A stretch of DNA of 64,000 nt, from contig NZ_LSGW01000094.1 of NCBI RefSeq assembly GCF_001643305.1, forward strand, positions 1 through 64,000, given 5' to 3'. The notes under the pieces are model-generated. The model was not told where the DNA came from, did not search any database, and saw only the letters and a list, made by a program, of their open reading frames with translations. The DNA is from Aeromonas salmonicida subsp. salmonicida. Lineage in GTDB: Bacteria; Pseudomonadota; Gammaproteobacteria; Enterobacterales; Aeromonadaceae. Numbering within the stretch: the first letter of the stretch is position 1; every line of letters starts with the position of its first letter. Below, piece by piece: positions 16,841 to 26,247 of the stretch. Position numbers and translations under genes: made by a program.

Positions 16841-17680
16841 ATGTCCGATCCACTTTTCAATGATCCTCCGGCGGGATTTCGCCTGGAGCGCCATGGGCCA
16901 CTGGCCGAACTGGTGCTGTCACGCCCCGCTCGCCACAACGCCTTTGATGCCGAGCTCATGCTGGGGCTGCTCGATTGCCTCGACGAACTGGCCCATCTTC
17001 ATGGTCAATCGCTCGCCGAACGCCCCCATGCCTTGCTGCTGCGCGCCGAGGGCAGGCACTTTTGTGCCGGCGCCGATCTCAACTGGATGCGCAATCTCGC
17101 TCACGCCGACTTTGAACACAACAGAGAAGACGCCCGGGTACTGGCGAGGCTGATGCAAACCCTGGATGAGCTCCCTTTCCCCACCCTGGCGCTGGTGCAG
17201 GGAGCTGCCTATGGCGGTGCATTGGGCCTTGTCTGTGCCTGCGATCTGGTGCTGGCCAGCGAAGATGCACGCTTCTGCCTCTCCGAGGTGAGCCTGGGGC
17301 TGGTACCTGCGGTGATCAGCCCCTATGTGGTGCGCACCATGGGCATGCGCCAGGCACGCCGTTACATGCTGAGCGCCGAACCTTTCGATGCCATCACCGC
17401 CTGCCGGCTCAATGTGGCGCACCAACTGGCCAAGCCGGAGCAGTTGCTGGCCGAAGGGCGCGCGCTGGCCATGCGCCTGTGTCGCAACGGCCCGGAGGCG
17501 ATGAAGGAGACCAAGCGACTGCTGGCCGCCATCGAAAGCCATACCGCCCGCCTCCATGAAGAGAAAACCGTCGAGACCATAGCCCGGGTGCGGGTCGGGC
17601 TCGAGGCCCAGGAGGGGATGCAGGCCTTTTTTGATAAACGCCCCCCCAGCTGGCGCCCCCGTTTCAAGGATGAAGCATGA
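16841..17680 (+). CDS. liuC: Methylglutaconyl-CoA hydratase
   Basis: A 279-residue crotonase, hydrating 3-methylglutaconyl-CoA to HMG-CoA in leucine breakdown. RHNAFDAELM, GRHFCAGADLNWMRN and GAAYGGALGLVCACDLVLA build the CoA and oxyanion pockets; LSEVSLGLVPAVISPYVVR contains the catalytic Glu and is typical of the AUH/LiuC group. The ATG at 16841 has TAAGGAG upstream, ten bases past the liuB stop. Its own stop overlaps the ATG of a short relic frame rather than liuD, which starts 103 bp later. Confidence 0.9.
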   Translation: MSDPLFNDPPAGFRLERHGPLAELVLSRPARHNAFDAELMLGLLDCLDELAHLHGQSLAERPHALLLRAEGRHFCAGADLNWMRNLAHADFEHNREDARVLARLMQTLDELPFPTLALVQGAAYGGALGLVCACDLVLASEDARFCLSEVSLGLVPAVISPYVVRTMGMRQARRYMLSAEPFDAITACRLNVAHQLAKPEQLLAEGRALAMRLCRNGPEAMKETKRLLAAIESHTARLHEEKTVETIARVRVGLEAQEGMQAFFDKRPPSWRPRFKDEA

Positions 17681-17745
17681 CTCACAGCAACACCGTCAAG
17701 CGACTGCAGATCGCCAACCGCGGCGAGGAAACCCGCCCCGCATGA
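17677..17745 (+). pseudogene. Relic copy of the liuD start (22 codons)
   Basis: The frame overlaps the liuC stop (ATGA), as the other liu genes do, and encodes MTHSNTVKRLQIANRGEETR plus two residues. It mimics the true LiuD start (MTNQTPIRRLLIANRGEIAV). Fourteen bases, GCCAACCGCGGCGA, are identical in both. After that the frame diverges and stops. It looks like the remains of an original coupled liuD start left after a small duplication or rearrangement, with the working start now at 17784 behind its own TGAGGAG. Confidence 0.6.
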
Positions 17746-17783
17746 TCCCATTTTGCTTTTTCAACGCAATGTGAGGAGCCGTC

Positions 17784-19769
17784 ATGACCAACCAGACGCC
17801 GATTAGACGGCTGTTGATTGCCAACCGCGGCGAAATCGCCGTGCGCATCATCAAGACAGCCCGTCGGCTCGGCATCCACACCATAGCCCTCTACTCGGAT
17901 GCCGACCAAAATGCCATGCATATGCGGGAAGCCGACGAAGCCTGGCATCTGGGACCTGCCCCCGCGCGGGAGAGCTATCTCGATGCGGCCAAGGTACTGC
18001 GCATCGCCCAGCAGGCAGGCGCCGATGCCATCCATCCCGGTTACGGCTTTTTGTCGGAAAACAGCGACTTTGCCACCGCCTGCGAGCAGCGTGGTGTGCG
18101 TTTTATCGGCCCCAGTGGCGCGGCTATCCTCGCCATGGGGGACAAGTCCGGCGCCAAGTCGCTGATGCAGGCAGCCGGCGTGCCCGTGCTGCCCGGCTAT
18201 CACGGCACGGATCAGCGCCTCGAGCTGCTGCGCGAGCAGGCATTGCTGACCGGCTTGCCGCTGCTGATCAAGGCGGCCAGCGGGGGCGGTGGCAAGGGGA
18301 TGCGCCTGGTCGAACAGATCGACGAATTTGACGAGGCGCTGGCGGCCGTGAAACGCGAAGCGCTGGGCGCCTTTGGCGATGACAGCGTCTTGCTGGAGCG
18401 CTACTTGCCCAAGGCCCGTCATGTGGAGGTGCAGGTGTTTGCCGACAGCCTCGGCAACGCCATCTATCTGGGGGACAGGGATTGCTCCTTGCAGCGACGC
18501 CACCAGAAGGTGATTGAAGAGGCCCCCGCCCCCGACATCCCCCCGTCACTGCGCCAAGCCATGGGGCAAGCCGCCGTCGCCGCTGCCAAAGCCATCGATT
18601 ATCGAGGGGCTGGTACCATCGAATTTTTGCTGTGCGGGGACGAATTCTTCTTTATGGAGATGAACACTCGCCTGCAGGTGGAACACCCTGTCACCGAGTG
18701 TGTCACCGGCCAGGATCTGGTGGCCTGGCAGTTGGCAGTCGCCGAAGGCAAGCCCCTGCCCCTGACCCAGGAGGAGGTAGTCCTGCACGGCCATGCGGTA
18801 GAAGCGCGCCTTTATGCCGAGGATGTGGCAGCCGGTTTTCTGCCCGCCAGCGGCCCCATAGAGTGGCTGCACTGGCCGGACGGGGTGCGCATCGACACAG
18901 GTGTGACTGCCGGAGATGACGTCAGCCCCTATTACGATCCCATGATTGCCAAGCTGATTGCCCACGGCCAGAGCCGAGCAGAAGCCTTTGCCAGACTGGC
19001 CGATGCGCTGGGTGCGCTGGAACTCGGCCCCCTGGTGCACAATGGCCCCTTGTTGCTGCGCCTGTGTCAGGAGCCGGACGTGCTGGCCATGCGCCATCAC
19101 ACCCAGTGGCCCATCCCCACAGAACCATTGGCAGTGCCCGAGCTTGCCTGGCCGCTGGCCACCCTCTGGCTCGCCAGCCGCAGTACAGGCAGTGCCCCCT
19201 GGCAACAGGCATCCGGCTTTCGTCTGGGTCAACGCAAAAACTGGACGGCGGCGGTACAGATCGGCGAGGAGGATCGGGTACTGAGCCTCACCGAATGTGC
19301 AGGCAAGCTTGAGTGGCAGGGAGAGCAAATTCCCTATGCGCTGGGCGCTGATCATATCCGCCTGCAACATGCAGGGTGCTGGCAGCGCTACCCCATACAG
19401 GCTGTTGGGGCGAGGGATTTCATGGTGCAACTGGATAGGCAACGTATTCGCTTTTTCCCCCATGAACACGCGCACCAGACCCATCATGATCACACCAGCA
19501 CCACCATGCAGGGCGCCATTGCCCCCATGCATGGCATCGTAGTGGCACTGCTGGTCGAGGTCGGGCAACGTGTCAGCAAAGGGCAACCCCTGCTGGTACT
19601 GGAGGCAATGAAGATGGAGCACGTCTTGAAAGCCGAACAAGACGGTGTGATCGATACCCTGCAATGCAAAGCAGGGGAACAGGTGAGTCAGGGCGCCGTG
19701 CTGGTACGTTTTACCGATGCCGACCTGGCCGATGAAAGCACGCTGAAGACGCAAGAGAGCAGTACATGA
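17784..19769 (+). CDS. liuD: Methylcrotonyl-CoA carboxylase, biotin carboxylase (alpha) subunit
   Basis: A 661-residue biotin-dependent enzyme. Biotin carboxylase domain about residues 5-450: RRLLIANRGEIAVRI, HPGYGFLSEN, the ATP-grasp loop AASGGGGKGMRL, and EMNTRLQVEHPVTE. A linker of about 130 residues follows. The biotinyl domain is at about 580-650, with the biotinylated Lys610 in LEAMKMEHV. TGAGGAG precedes the ATG at 17784. The four-base overlap with liuE implies coupled translation. With LiuB it forms the dodecameric carboxylase. Confidence 0.95.
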   Translation: MTNQTPIRRLLIANRGEIAVRIIKTARRLGIHTIALYSDADQNAMHMREADEAWHLGPAPARESYLDAAKVLRIAQQAGADAIHPGYGFLSENSDFATACEQRGVRFIGPSGAAILAMGDKSGAKSLMQAAGVPVLPGYHGTDQRLELLREQALLTGLPLLIKAASGGGGKGMRLVEQIDEFDEALAAVKREALGAFGDDSVLLERYLPKARHVEVQVFADSLGNAIYLGDRDCSLQRRHQKVIEEAPAPDIPPSLRQAMGQAAVAAAKAIDYRGAGTIEFLLCGDEFFFMEMNTRLQVEHPVTECVTGQDLVAWQLAVAEGKPLPLTQEEVVLHGHAVEARLYAEDVAAGFLPASGPIEWLHWPDGVRIDTGVTAGDDVSPYYDPMIAKLIAHGQSRAEAFARLADALGALELGPLVHNGPLLLRLCQEPDVLAMRHHTQWPIPTEPLAVPELAWPLATLWLASRSTGSAPWQQASGFRLGQRKNWTAAVQIGEEDRVLSLTECAGKLEWQGEQIPYALGADHIRLQHAGCWQRYPIQAVGARDFMVQLDRQRIRFFPHEHAHQTHHDHTSTTMQGAIAPMHGIVVALLVEVGQRVSKGQPLLVLEAMKMEHVLKAEQDGVIDTLQCKAGEQVSQGAVLVRFTDADLADESTLKTQESST

Positions 19770-20722
19770 AAAGAGAATCTGGCATGCAGGACGACAAGGT
19801 AAGCCTAGTGGAGATGGGCCCGCGCGATGGCCTGCAAAACGAAGCCAATGCCCTGTCCCTTATCCAGCGGCTTGAGCTGATAGCCCGTCTCGTCGAGAGC
19901 GGCTTGCAGCGCATCGAGGTGGGGGCCTTCGTCTCCCCCAGGCGAGTGCCGCAGATGGCCGACTCAGCCGAACTGTTCAAGGCCCTGCCGCGCAAGGGGC
20001 CAACCCGCTACGGCGCCCTGGTGCCCAACTTGCAAGGCCTGCAGGCCGCCATTGCCGCCCGGGCTGACGAGATTGGTCTGTTCACCGCCTGTTCTGACGG
20101 TTTTACCCGCGCCAATATCGGCATCGGTGTGGAGGAGTCGCTGGTGCGCTTCGCCCCTCTGGTGCAGGAGGCACGCAGCCTCGGCATCAAGGTGCGCGGT
20201 TATCTCTCCACCGTCATCGCCTGCCCCTTCGATGGCCCGACCCGCCCGAAACGGGTAGCGGCCATGGCCGAGCGACTCCTTGATCTCGGTTGTCATGAGA
20301 TCTCGCTGGGGGACACCATAGGAGTCGGTACCCCTGGCACGGTCGCCCCCATGCTGGATGCTGTGCTGCACGAGATCCCCGCAGGTCGGCTCGCGGTCCA
20401 TTTTCACGACACCTATGGCCAGGGCTTGGCCAATTTGCTGCCGGCGCTGGAGCGCGGTATCCGCACCATAGACTGCTCGGTAGCCGGACTCGGCGGTTGC
20501 CCCTACGCACCGGGTGCCTCTGGCAACGTCGCCTCGGAGGAGGTGATCTATCTGCTGCACGGCCTTGGCATGAGCACAGGGGTGGATCTGGACAAGCTGG
20601 CGGCCACCGGCCAATGGGTAAGCGAGCGGCTCGGCCGTCCCAACGGCTCCCGGGTCGGCCAGGCCCTCCACGCCAATGCAGAGCGGCTGCGGATGCGCCT
20701 TTGCCAGTCATCCTCGCACTAA
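19766..20722 (+). CDS. liuE: Hydroxymethylglutaryl-CoA lyase
   Basis: A 318-residue TIM-barrel enzyme that cleaves HMG-CoA to acetoacetate and acetyl-CoA, ending leucine degradation. VEMGPRDGLQNE (residues about 15-26) and HFHDTYGQG carry the metal ligands and catalytic Asp; SVAGLGGCPYAPGASGN contains the flexible-loop Cys of this family. An alternative ATG exists six codons in. It overlaps liuD by four bases and is followed 14 bp later by liuR. Confidence 0.95.
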   Translation: MKRESGMQDDKVSLVEMGPRDGLQNEANALSLIQRLELIARLVESGLQRIEVGAFVSPRRVPQMADSAELFKALPRKGPTRYGALVPNLQGLQAAIAARADEIGLFTACSDGFTRANIGIGVEESLVRFAPLVQEARSLGIKVRGYLSTVIACPFDGPTRPKRVAAMAERLLDLGCHEISLGDTIGVGTPGTVAPMLDAVLHEIPAGRLAVHFHDTYGQGLANLLPALERGIRTIDCSVAGLGGCPYAPGASGNVASEEVIYLLHGLGMSTGVDLDKLAATGQWVSERLGRPNGSRVGQALHANAERLRMRLCQSSSH

Positions 20723-20736
20723 CAGGAGTCACTACC

Positions 20737-21147
20737 ATGCCACCGTCCCTGCCCGGCAAGGAGATCACCTACAGCATCTCGGAGCTGGCCCATGAATTTG
20801 ATATCACGCCAAGGACCATCCGCTACTACGAGGATGAGGGACTGATCACCCCGACCCGGGAGGGACAGACCCGCATCTACAGCCACAAGGACAAGATCCG
20901 CCTCAAGCTGACATTGCGCGGCAAACGGCTCGGCTTCAGCCTGGCGGAAATCCGCGAGCTGTTCGACATGTATGACACGGATCGCTCGAGCAAGACCCAG
21001 CTCCACTCCATGATCCAGCTCATCAATGCCAAGCGCCAATCCCTGCACCAGCAACTAGAGGATATCCAGATGGTGATGGCAGAGCTGGAAGCCGCCGAGC
21101 AGCGCTGTGCAAATTCCCTTAACAGCTTGAAAACCAGCGCAGATTAA
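20737..21147 (+). CDS. liuR: MerR-family regulator LiuR
   Basis: A 136-residue regulator. The winged-helix reader head YSISELAHEFDITPRTIRYY is at residues about 12-31, followed by EDEGLITPTREGQTRIY; a helical dimerisation segment follows, ending in a coiled coil (about residues 85-130). The Cys-rich metal site of metal-sensing MerR proteins is absent, as in LiuR. CAGGAG lies upstream of the ATG. It is the last gene of the leucine operon rather than the first, so its own level rises with the operon. Its expected target is the palindrome at 13949-13970. Confidence 0.88.
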   Translation: MPPSLPGKEITYSISELAHEFDITPRTIRYYEDEGLITPTREGQTRIYSHKDKIRLKLTLRGKRLGFSLAEIRELFDMYDTDRSSKTQLHSMIQLINAKRQSLHQQLEDIQMVMAELEAAEQRCANSLNSLKTSAD

Positions 21148-21184
21148 CCGAATCTGGGATCATCTCACCATCTTGGTGCTCCCG

Positions 21185-21946
21185 ATGAAATGCTGGTGCT
21201 GGTTGTTACTCTTGTTCTGCTCCACGGCCTGGAGCCATCCCCTGATCCGGGTCGGGGGTTACCCCTATGCCCCCTTCGTGGTCAAGGAGAGTGAGAACCG
21301 CTATCGGGGACTGACGCTGGATCTCATCTCGGCGCTCAACGAAGTTCAGCAAGAGGTGCGTTTTGTCTTTGTCCCCACCTCGGCCACCTATCGCTATCAG
21401 GCGCTGGCACTCGGCCGCTTCTCCCTCATGCTGTTCGAGGATATCCGCTGGAATTGGGATGCGGAACAAGTTCACATGACCCCACCTTTACTGCTGGGGG
21501 GCGGAATATATGTCGCCCTCAAAGTGCCCGGACGTGATCAAACGTTCTTCGAACACATTGATCAGCGCAAGCTTATCGGCGTCACCGGTTATCACTATGG
21601 ATTTGCCGACTTCAATGCCAATGCGGACGCGCTCAAGCAGCGCTTTCGCATCACGCTGGTGAAAGACAGTGCCACCGCCATACAGGGATTGTTCAAGGAG
21701 CGCGGCGAGGTGGCCATCCTCAACCTTGCCTACCTCAACCAGTTCAGCCAACAGTATCCTGAGCTGGCGACCCAGTTGCTGCGGTCAGACAAGTGGGATC
21801 AGCAGTATGAGCTGAGAGCACTGCTCAGCCCGACGGCAGACATCTCGACCCGCCAGCTGGAAACCTGGCTGGCCGAGTTGAAGAAAAGCGGAACCCTGGC
21901 ACGCTTGTGGACAAAGTACGGCGTACAGCATCAAGCGGCACCATGA
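21185..21946 (+). CDS. Periplasmic solute-binding protein, family 3-like
   Basis: About 253 residues. The first 17-18 residues (MKCWCWLLLLFCSTAWS) are a signal peptide with cleavage before HPLIRV. VGGYPYAPFVVKESENRYRG and LTLDLISALNE match the start of amino-acid-type extracellular binding proteins; the rest keeps the two-lobe pattern. The family binds amino acids or acts as the sensor part of signalling proteins. No ABC permease or ATPase gene is adjacent, so it may be an orphan sensor or a stand-alone protein, as many such genes are in this group. The ATG is preceded only by a weak GGTG. Confidence 0.7.
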   Translation: MKCWCWLLLLFCSTAWSHPLIRVGGYPYAPFVVKESENRYRGLTLDLISALNEVQQEVRFVFVPTSATYRYQALALGRFSLMLFEDIRWNWDAEQVHMTPPLLLGGGIYVALKVPGRDQTFFEHIDQRKLIGVTGYHYGFADFNANADALKQRFRITLVKDSATAIQGLFKERGEVAILNLAYLNQFSQQYPELATQLLRSDKWDQQYELRALLSPTADISTRQLETWLAELKKSGTLARLWTKYGVQHQAAP

Positions 21947-21994
21947 TTATGTCCTGAAAACTTGCTACCCTGTGCGCATCAATTGGAGACCTTC

Positions 21995-24886
21995 ATGCCC
22001 AAACCCCTGCGTGTCCGCCTGCTGCGCTATACCCTTTATCTCTTCGCCGCACTGCTCATCTCCCTGTTGGTCCTGTTATGGCAAGCGCCGACTCTCACCC
22101 AGCGCCACCTGCCCGCCTGGCTGGCCAAACACTATGGTCTGAACCTGACGCTGGGGGAGATCCATGTCAGCCTGCGCCATCCCTCCCTTGCCATCGGTCC
22201 CTCGGCGCTGCTCGATGAAAAACAGCAACCCATCATTGCATTCGAGCAGTTGCAGCTTGTCCCAGAGCTTGGCCAGAGCTGGCGGCAGAAGGCCATTATT
22301 CTGAGTGACGCCACCCTCACCAAGCCGATGGTGAATCTCATCCGTCGGGCCGACAGCAAAGGTGAGGTACGTTTCAATCTGACCGATGCCCTGGCCAGCA
22401 TGCTGACGCCCTCGCAGACGCCCGCCACGACCAGCAGCGAACCCCCTCTGGTACAGATAGCCAAACTGGCCGCCGTACAGGGTCACGTCAGCTACCAGGA
22501 CAGTCGCAAGAAAAACAGTGCGGGCTGGATACCCCCGCTCACCCTGAGCGGGCTCGATCTGCAACTGCCGGATTTCTCCACTGCGGCGAAAAATACCAAC
22601 CACTTCCAGTTGACCGCCCGGCTCAACAAGCAGAGCCCGCTCAAGGCGAGCGGCCAGCTCGATATCATGACGGGGGCTGGCAAGGGCCAGCTCAGTCTCG
22701 GCAAGCTTGCGCTCTCGCCCTTCGCGCCGCTCTGGGCCCCCTACCTCAAGGTCAATCTGGTCAAGGGCGAGGCCAGCGCCGAACTGAACTACCAGCTCAG
22801 TCAGGGCAAGCATGGGCTGGATTGGCAGTTGTCAAAGGGCAAGCTGACCTTGAGCGACTGGCAACTCAAGCAGAACAAGGGCGCCGAGTTTGCCCGCTTC
22901 AAACAGCTGGCATTGGCAGGCATAGCCCTGGATGGCAACAAGCAGTCGGTCAGGATCGACAAGATCGCACTCAAGGCCCCGGCGGTCACGGCAACCCTCG
23001 ATGCCGCGCAGCAGCTGGACCTGACAGCACTGCTTGTCCCCCAGCCTGCGGATAAACCCTCGGGCAAAAAGCCGGCTCCGGGCAACCCCTGGCGCTGGTC
23101 GCTTAAGGAGACGCGCATCAGCCAGGGGGAGTTCAAGCTGACCGAGTCGAGCAGTGGCAAGCCGCTGCTGCGCGAGATCTCCGGGCTGAACCTCACGCTG
23201 GGTCCCCTTGGCAGTCAGTCTGATCAGCCCAGCCCGCTCAGCCTCAATGCCACCCTCAACACCCAGAGTACGCTGGGGTTTGACGGCGACCTCACCCTGG
23301 CCCCTTTCACCCTCAAGGGCGAGTTCAAGCAGCAGGGGCTGCCCCTCAAATGGGCACAACCCTACCTGCAGGATCTGCTGCGCATCACGGTGCGCGACGG
23401 CCAGCTTGCCAGCCGTACCAGACTGGACTTGACCACCAATGCCGAGGGGGGGCTGAGCAAACTCGAAGTCACAGGGGGGCTCGACATAGACCAGTTGTTC
23501 GTGCTTGATCGGGCCGACAATCAACGCCTGCTGCAGATAGATCGTCTGGAGCTGAGCGGGTTGCACTATGACGGCATCAGCCAGCAGGTGAAGATTGGCG
23601 ACATACTGCTGCGCAAACCCTTCGCCCGCATCGAGATCAACGAAGACGGGATCACCAACCTCCAGCAACTGGTGCTGCCACAAGCTGCCAGCACAGAGCC
23701 CGCCAACGGGCCCGTCCCCCGCATTACCATCGATCAGGTCCGTACCGAACAGGGCAACCTGCGCTTTGCCGATCGCAGCCTGAGCCCGGAATTCGTGGTG
23801 GACATTGCCTCCCTCAGCGGCCAGAGCCGCCATATCAGCAATATTCCCGGCCAACGTTCGGATCTCGCCTTCAACGGCAAGGTTGACCGCTATGCCCCCG
23901 TGACCATTCGCGGCAACACCAATCTGCTGATCGAGCAGCCCGTGCTCGATGTGGCAGTCACCTTCAGCAACCTGGAACTCACCACTTTTACCCCCTACTC
24001 CAGTACCTACGCCGGTTATGCCATCGACAAGGGACAGCTCTCCATGAAGCTGAACTACAAGCTGCAGGGCAATCGACTGGAGGGGGATAACGACATCACC
24101 ATCAAGAAGCTGCAACTGGGAGAGAAGATCAAGAGCGAGCAGGCCAAGGACATGCCGCTGGGACTGGCCATCGCCCTGCTCAGCGATGCCAACGGCGTCA
24201 TCCAGATGAACCTGAAGGTAAAAGGCAATCTGGATCAGCCAAATTTCAGCCTCGGCAATATCTTCTGGGATGTACTGGGCAATACCCTCAGAAAGGCCAT
24301 TACGTCCCCCTTCTCTCTGCTGGCGTCGTTGACCGGAGGCACTGAGGATCTGGATGAGCTGCCCTTCCTGCTGGGTGAGCCGGCTCTCACTCCGACCCAG
24401 CAGATCAGGCTGACCAAGCTGGCGCAAGCGCTCAAGGAGAGACCCAAGATCAGCATGAACATTCGCGGCAAGGTCAACTTCAACGAAGAACGCCCCATTT
24501 TGCAGCGCCAGAAGCTGGAGCGAGTATTGACCAAGATCACTGGCATGCCGGTTGACCTCGATCTGCTGGAGCAGGACCCCGTACTCCAAGCCGCGCTGGC
24601 CGAAGCCTATGAGGCGCGCTTCAACGAAGAGCTGGGGGACTTGGCCGACAGGTCGAAACTGGATGAAGAGAGCCCGGCCCTGCGAAGCCAGGCTATGATC
24701 CTGCTGCGGGATCAACAGCTGATCACCGCCAAGTCCCTGCGCAATCTGGCCATGCGCCGTGCCCAGAATACCAAGGAGTATCTGGTGGATACCCAGGGGA
24801 TTGCGCCGGAACGGCTGTTCGTACTCGACAGTCAGGTAAAGGAGGCGGACAAGGAAGCCAAGGTCGTTCTGACACTGGATAACTGA
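21995..24886 (+). CDS. AsmA-like DUF748 family envelope protein
   Basis: About 963 residues. One N-terminal membrane anchor (about residues 8-32, LYLFAALLISLLVLLW) is followed by a long repetitive beta-rich periplasmic region with AsmA/DUF748 features (LNLTLGEIHVSLRHPSLAIG and, near residue 680, YAGYAIDKGQLSMKLNYKL). The last 150 residues resemble the OmpA-like tails of this family (RRAQNTKEYLVDTQGI, PERLFVLD). AsmA-like proteins bridge inner and outer membrane and are linked to phospholipid transport; whether this one does so is not shown here. GGAG precedes the ATG at 21995. A strong terminator follows. Confidence 0.85.
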   Translation: MPKPLRVRLLRYTLYLFAALLISLLVLLWQAPTLTQRHLPAWLAKHYGLNLTLGEIHVSLRHPSLAIGPSALLDEKQQPIIAFEQLQLVPELGQSWRQKAIILSDATLTKPMVNLIRRADSKGEVRFNLTDALASMLTPSQTPATTSSEPPLVQIAKLAAVQGHVSYQDSRKKNSAGWIPPLTLSGLDLQLPDFSTAAKNTNHFQLTARLNKQSPLKASGQLDIMTGAGKGQLSLGKLALSPFAPLWAPYLKVNLVKGEASAELNYQLSQGKHGLDWQLSKGKLTLSDWQLKQNKGAEFARFKQLALAGIALDGNKQSVRIDKIALKAPAVTATLDAAQQLDLTALLVPQPADKPSGKKPAPGNPWRWSLKETRISQGEFKLTESSSGKPLLREISGLNLTLGPLGSQSDQPSPLSLNATLNTQSTLGFDGDLTLAPFTLKGEFKQQGLPLKWAQPYLQDLLRITVRDGQLASRTRLDLTTNAEGGLSKLEVTGGLDIDQLFVLDRADNQRLLQIDRLELSGLHYDGISQQVKIGDILLRKPFARIEINEDGITNLQQLVLPQAASTEPANGPVPRITIDQVRTEQGNLRFADRSLSPEFVVDIASLSGQSRHISNIPGQRSDLAFNGKVDRYAPVTIRGNTNLLIEQPVLDVAVTFSNLELTTFTPYSSTYAGYAIDKGQLSMKLNYKLQGNRLEGDNDITIKKLQLGEKIKSEQAKDMPLGLAIALLSDANGVIQMNLKVKGNLDQPNFSLGNIFWDVLGNTLRKAITSPFSLLASLTGGTEDLDELPFLLGEPALTPTQQIRLTKLAQALKERPKISMNIRGKVNFNEERPILQRQKLERVLTKITGMPVDLDLLEQDPVLQAALAEAYEARFNEELGDLADRSKLDEESPALRSQAMILLRDQQLITAKSLRNLAMRRAQNTKEYLVDTQGIAPERLFVLDSQVKEADKEAKVVLTLDN

Positions 24887-24891
24887 CCGCT

Positions 24892-24923
24892 GCCGGGGAG
24901 CAGAAACGGCTCCCCGGCGTTTT
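24892..24923 (+). terminator. Terminator of the DUF748 gene
   Basis: GCCGGGGAGC and GCTCCCCGGC form a 10-bp stem with a 7-nt loop followed by GTTTT, 5 bp after the stop codon. Confidence 0.85.
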
Positions 24924-25569
24924 CACCTCAGCTCTCCTTGATTGTTCGTGCCGCCAGGCGTCCACTTCCCCCTTGAAACCATAGCCACTAACGACTCATC
25001 ATTGAGTGCGCAGAGCATAGAGGGTATCCCCCCTCATTCCCAACGCCTTTTACGACTGCGCTCTGCCCTCCTCTGGCGACCCGTTATCCCGTTATCCCGT
25101 TATCCCGTTATCCCGTTATCCCGTTATCCACATAATGCGTCCAATGTGAGCGCCCCTGCTCGACCGGTTTTCCTCTGGATTTGGGCAAGTGTCTTCTGCG
25201 CTTCAAATGGTGACTCCCTCTTTTTGTTTGATGGCATATATAGTGATTTTTACCTCTGACGAATGCCTGGCATCTGGCTGCAACAGACAAGAGCCCAGTG
25301 GCATGAAACAGGCTCGAAAACCAGGGGACGAAGGCACTGCTGCTATCTGTTATTCACTTTCATATCCGGCGTGGCTCACACAAAAAATCAACCTTGCCAC
25401 CGCTATTCATTCACCTGTTATCTACCTGAATGGCACGAATAATGACGTGGATAAAATTTCGTGTAGTTTTTTTACCATTTTTTGTACTCCCCTCTTGCGA
25501 GGGACCCGTTGCCTGCCTAAAATCGCGCGTCTTTTATCAACCCCCACCTCTATTTTTGGAGAACACCAC
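24924..25569 (+). other. Long satP upstream region
   Basis: About 645 bp with no credible gene. An open frame continues upstream of satP but has no start signal or family features. The stretch holds the CCGTTATC tandem repeat (25081-25128) and a 5-bp hairpin CCCTC-TTGC-GAGGG at 25490-25503 in the presumed satP leader. No convincing promoter was found. Confidence 0.5.
25081..25128. repeat. Tandem repeat, six copies of CCGTTATC
   Basis: Six perfect head-to-tail 8-bp units in non-coding DNA about 440 bp upstream of satP. The unit length is not a multiple of three and no gene crosses it. Confidence 0.95.
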
Positions 25570-26166
25570 GTGAGCGAAAAATTGGCCAACCCTGCCCCTC
25601 TGGGTCTGATGGGTTTCGGTATGACCACCATTCTGCTGAACATCCATAACGCAGGTTTCTTCCCCATCAGCGCCATGATCCTGGCCATGGGCCTGTGCTA
25701 TGGCGGTCTGGCCCAGATCATCGCCGGTATCATGGAGTTCAAGCGTGGCAACACCTTCGGTGTCACCGCCTTCATCTCCTACGGCACCTTCTGGTGGAGC
25801 CTGGTGTTCCTGCTGGTGATGCCAACCATGGGTCTGGCCGAAGCCACTCCCCACGCTTACATGGGCTGGTATCTGCTGATGTGGGGCATGTTCACTCTCT
25901 TCATGCTGGTCGGCACCGTCAACTTCCCCCGTGTGAAGCAGTTCGTGTTCGCCTCCCTGACAGTGCTGTTCTTCCTGCTGGCCGCCCGTGATTTCACCGG
26001 CAGCACCCTGATCGGCACCATTGCCGGTTTCGAAGGCATCATCTGTGGCGCCAGTGCCATCTACCTGGCCATGGCTACCGTGATCAACGAACAGTTTGGC
26101 CGCACTGTGCTACCGATTGGCGATCACAAGAAAGCCGCTGCCGTGCAGCTGAAAGCTGCTGCCTGA
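25570..26166 (+). CDS. satP: Acetate/succinate uptake transporter SatP (YaaH, AceTr family)
   Basis: A 198-residue inner-membrane protein with six membrane segments. The signature NPAPLGLMGFGMTTILLNIH lies at the N-terminus (residues about 6-25), as in SatP/YaaH and yeast Ato proteins; it lines the entry of the acetate channel. Translation starts at GTG (25570) with GGAG nine bases upstream; no ATG fits the family start. The gene stands alone with its own terminator. Together with actP further right, the window encodes two independent acetate uptake systems. Confidence 0.92.
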   Translation: MSEKLANPAPLGLMGFGMTTILLNIHNAGFFPISAMILAMGLCYGGLAQIIAGIMEFKRGNTFGVTAFISYGTFWWSLVFLLVMPTMGLAEATPHAYMGWYLLMWGMFTLFMLVGTVNFPRVKQFVFASLTVLFFLLAARDFTGSTLIGTIAGFEGIICGASAIYLAMATVINEQFGRTVLPIGDHKKAAAVQLKAAA

Positions 26167-26190
26167 TAGGTAAGCAATTCAGATTGTGAA

Positions 26191-26215
26191 AAAGGCACCT
26201 CCGGGTGCCTTTTTG
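26191..26215 (+). terminator. Terminator of satP
   Basis: AAAGGCACC and GGTGCCTTT form a stem with a TCCG loop and T-run, 24 bp after the stop codon. Confidence 0.9.
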
Positions 26216-26247
26216 CTATTCAGATTAATTCATCTGCGGATCGGTTA

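Noticed and set aside
25424..25450. TGGCACG upstream of satP as a sigma-54 promoter
   Set aside because: The TTGC element does not follow at the required distance.
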